Source: Deltaproteobacteria bacterium (GTDB lineage: Bacteria > Myxococcota_A > UBA9160 > UBA6930). Taken from it: a DNA stretch of 53,924 nt. The DNA is taken from assembly GCA_029261795.1 (NCBI GenBank), contig JAJDAP010000004.1, positions 1 through 53,924 on the forward strand, read 5' to 3'. This document shows, piece after piece, positions 53,896 to 53,924 of the stretch. Every line of letters begins with the position of its first letter. The first letter of the stretch is position 1. A model generated the notes under the pieces. That model saw only the letters and a list, made by a program, of their open reading frames with translations, did not search any database and was not told the DNA's origin. The position numbers and the translations under genes were made by a program.

Positions 53896-53924
53896 TGGCG
53901 CGCCCGGCAGGACTCGAACCTGCG
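53896..53924 (-). tRNA. tRNA 3' end, cut by window edge (probably tRNA-Arg)
   Basis: On the minus strand: T-stem and loop GCAGG-TTCGAGT-CCTGC, acceptor strand CGGGCGC, discriminator G and CCA. The acceptor CGGGCGC-G-CCA and T-arm are those I associate with tRNA-Arg of the GCGCCCG-acceptor type. The anticodon lies outside the window, so the isotype is not certain. Confidence 0.7.

Noticed and set aside
1..53924. CRISPR array, insertion sequence or prophage
   Set aside because: I saw no regularly spaced direct repeats, no transposase, and no phage structural or integrase gene in the window.

Overview
The window is a GC-rich, gene-dense bacterial chromosome segment of about 54 kb. It carries roughly 46 protein genes, three or four gene remnants and the 3' end of a tRNA gene at the right edge. 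The mixture suggests an environmental Gram-negative with a deltaproteobacterial or myxobacterial character: lipoproteins, an outer-membrane patatin autotransporter, an RND pump, multihaem c-type cytochromes, a MoxR/Bat operon and a C-terminal Cys-Gly-hydrophobic-Arg sorting tail. It also has an actinobacterial-style degradation repertoire: Baeyer-Villiger monooxygenases, an LLM flavin oxidoreductase, a deazaflavin-type reductase and EthD. I cannot assign a taxon from sequence alone; an uncultured Myxococcota-like lineage is my guess.

Left part (1-13.2 kb): a cut-off membrane protein, an HD-domain protein translationally coupled to a wrecked MAPEG gene, an Lrp/AsnC regulator, an enoyl-CoA hydratase, an SMP-30 lactonase, a sterol-desaturase-type hydroxylase and a CDF metal exporter. 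These are followed by a very large secreted beta-propeller/dihaem protein, two tiny overlapping genes, a D-aminoacylase-type amidohydrolase and a BaiN/YhiN-type flavoprotein.

Middle part (13.2-33.3 kb): a three-gene carbamoyltransferase-SxtJ-DUF5989 cassette, a second amidohydrolase, and an M48 metalloprotease overlapping a lipoprotein of unknown role. Next comes a long minus-strand operon reading sulfatase, MoxR, DUF58, DUF4381, BatA, BatB-BatC fusion, BatD. An octahaem cytochrome/HEAT/TPR lipoprotein diverges from the sulfatase, and a patatin-POTRA-barrel protein follows.

Right part (33.3-45 kb): a tightly packed minus-strand operon of seven genes, in transcription order LLM oxidoreductase, CaiB/BaiF CoA-transferase, SDR, tandem EthD, SnoaL-like protein, type I Baeyer-Villiger monooxygenase and Ddn-like reductase. 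It looks like a route for oxidative breakdown of a cyclic, perhaps steroid- or terpenoid-like, compound through CoA thioesters. Next to it are a DUF3604 lipoprotein, an epoxide-hydrolase-like enzyme and a second, EthA-like BVMO with a good sigma-54 type -24/-12 promoter and a dyad operator candidate.

Far right (45-53.9 kb): a secreted internally duplicated protein, a lipoprotein alpha/beta hydrolase, an RND efflux pair, a TraB/GumN-like membrane protein, a truncated SDR, two small membrane proteins, and a duplicated tRNA 3' end that looks like an integration scar. No gene-free stretch exceeds 300 bases; the larger gaps (1467-1685, 5991-6247, 28585-28813, 43175-43420) are promoter-sized.
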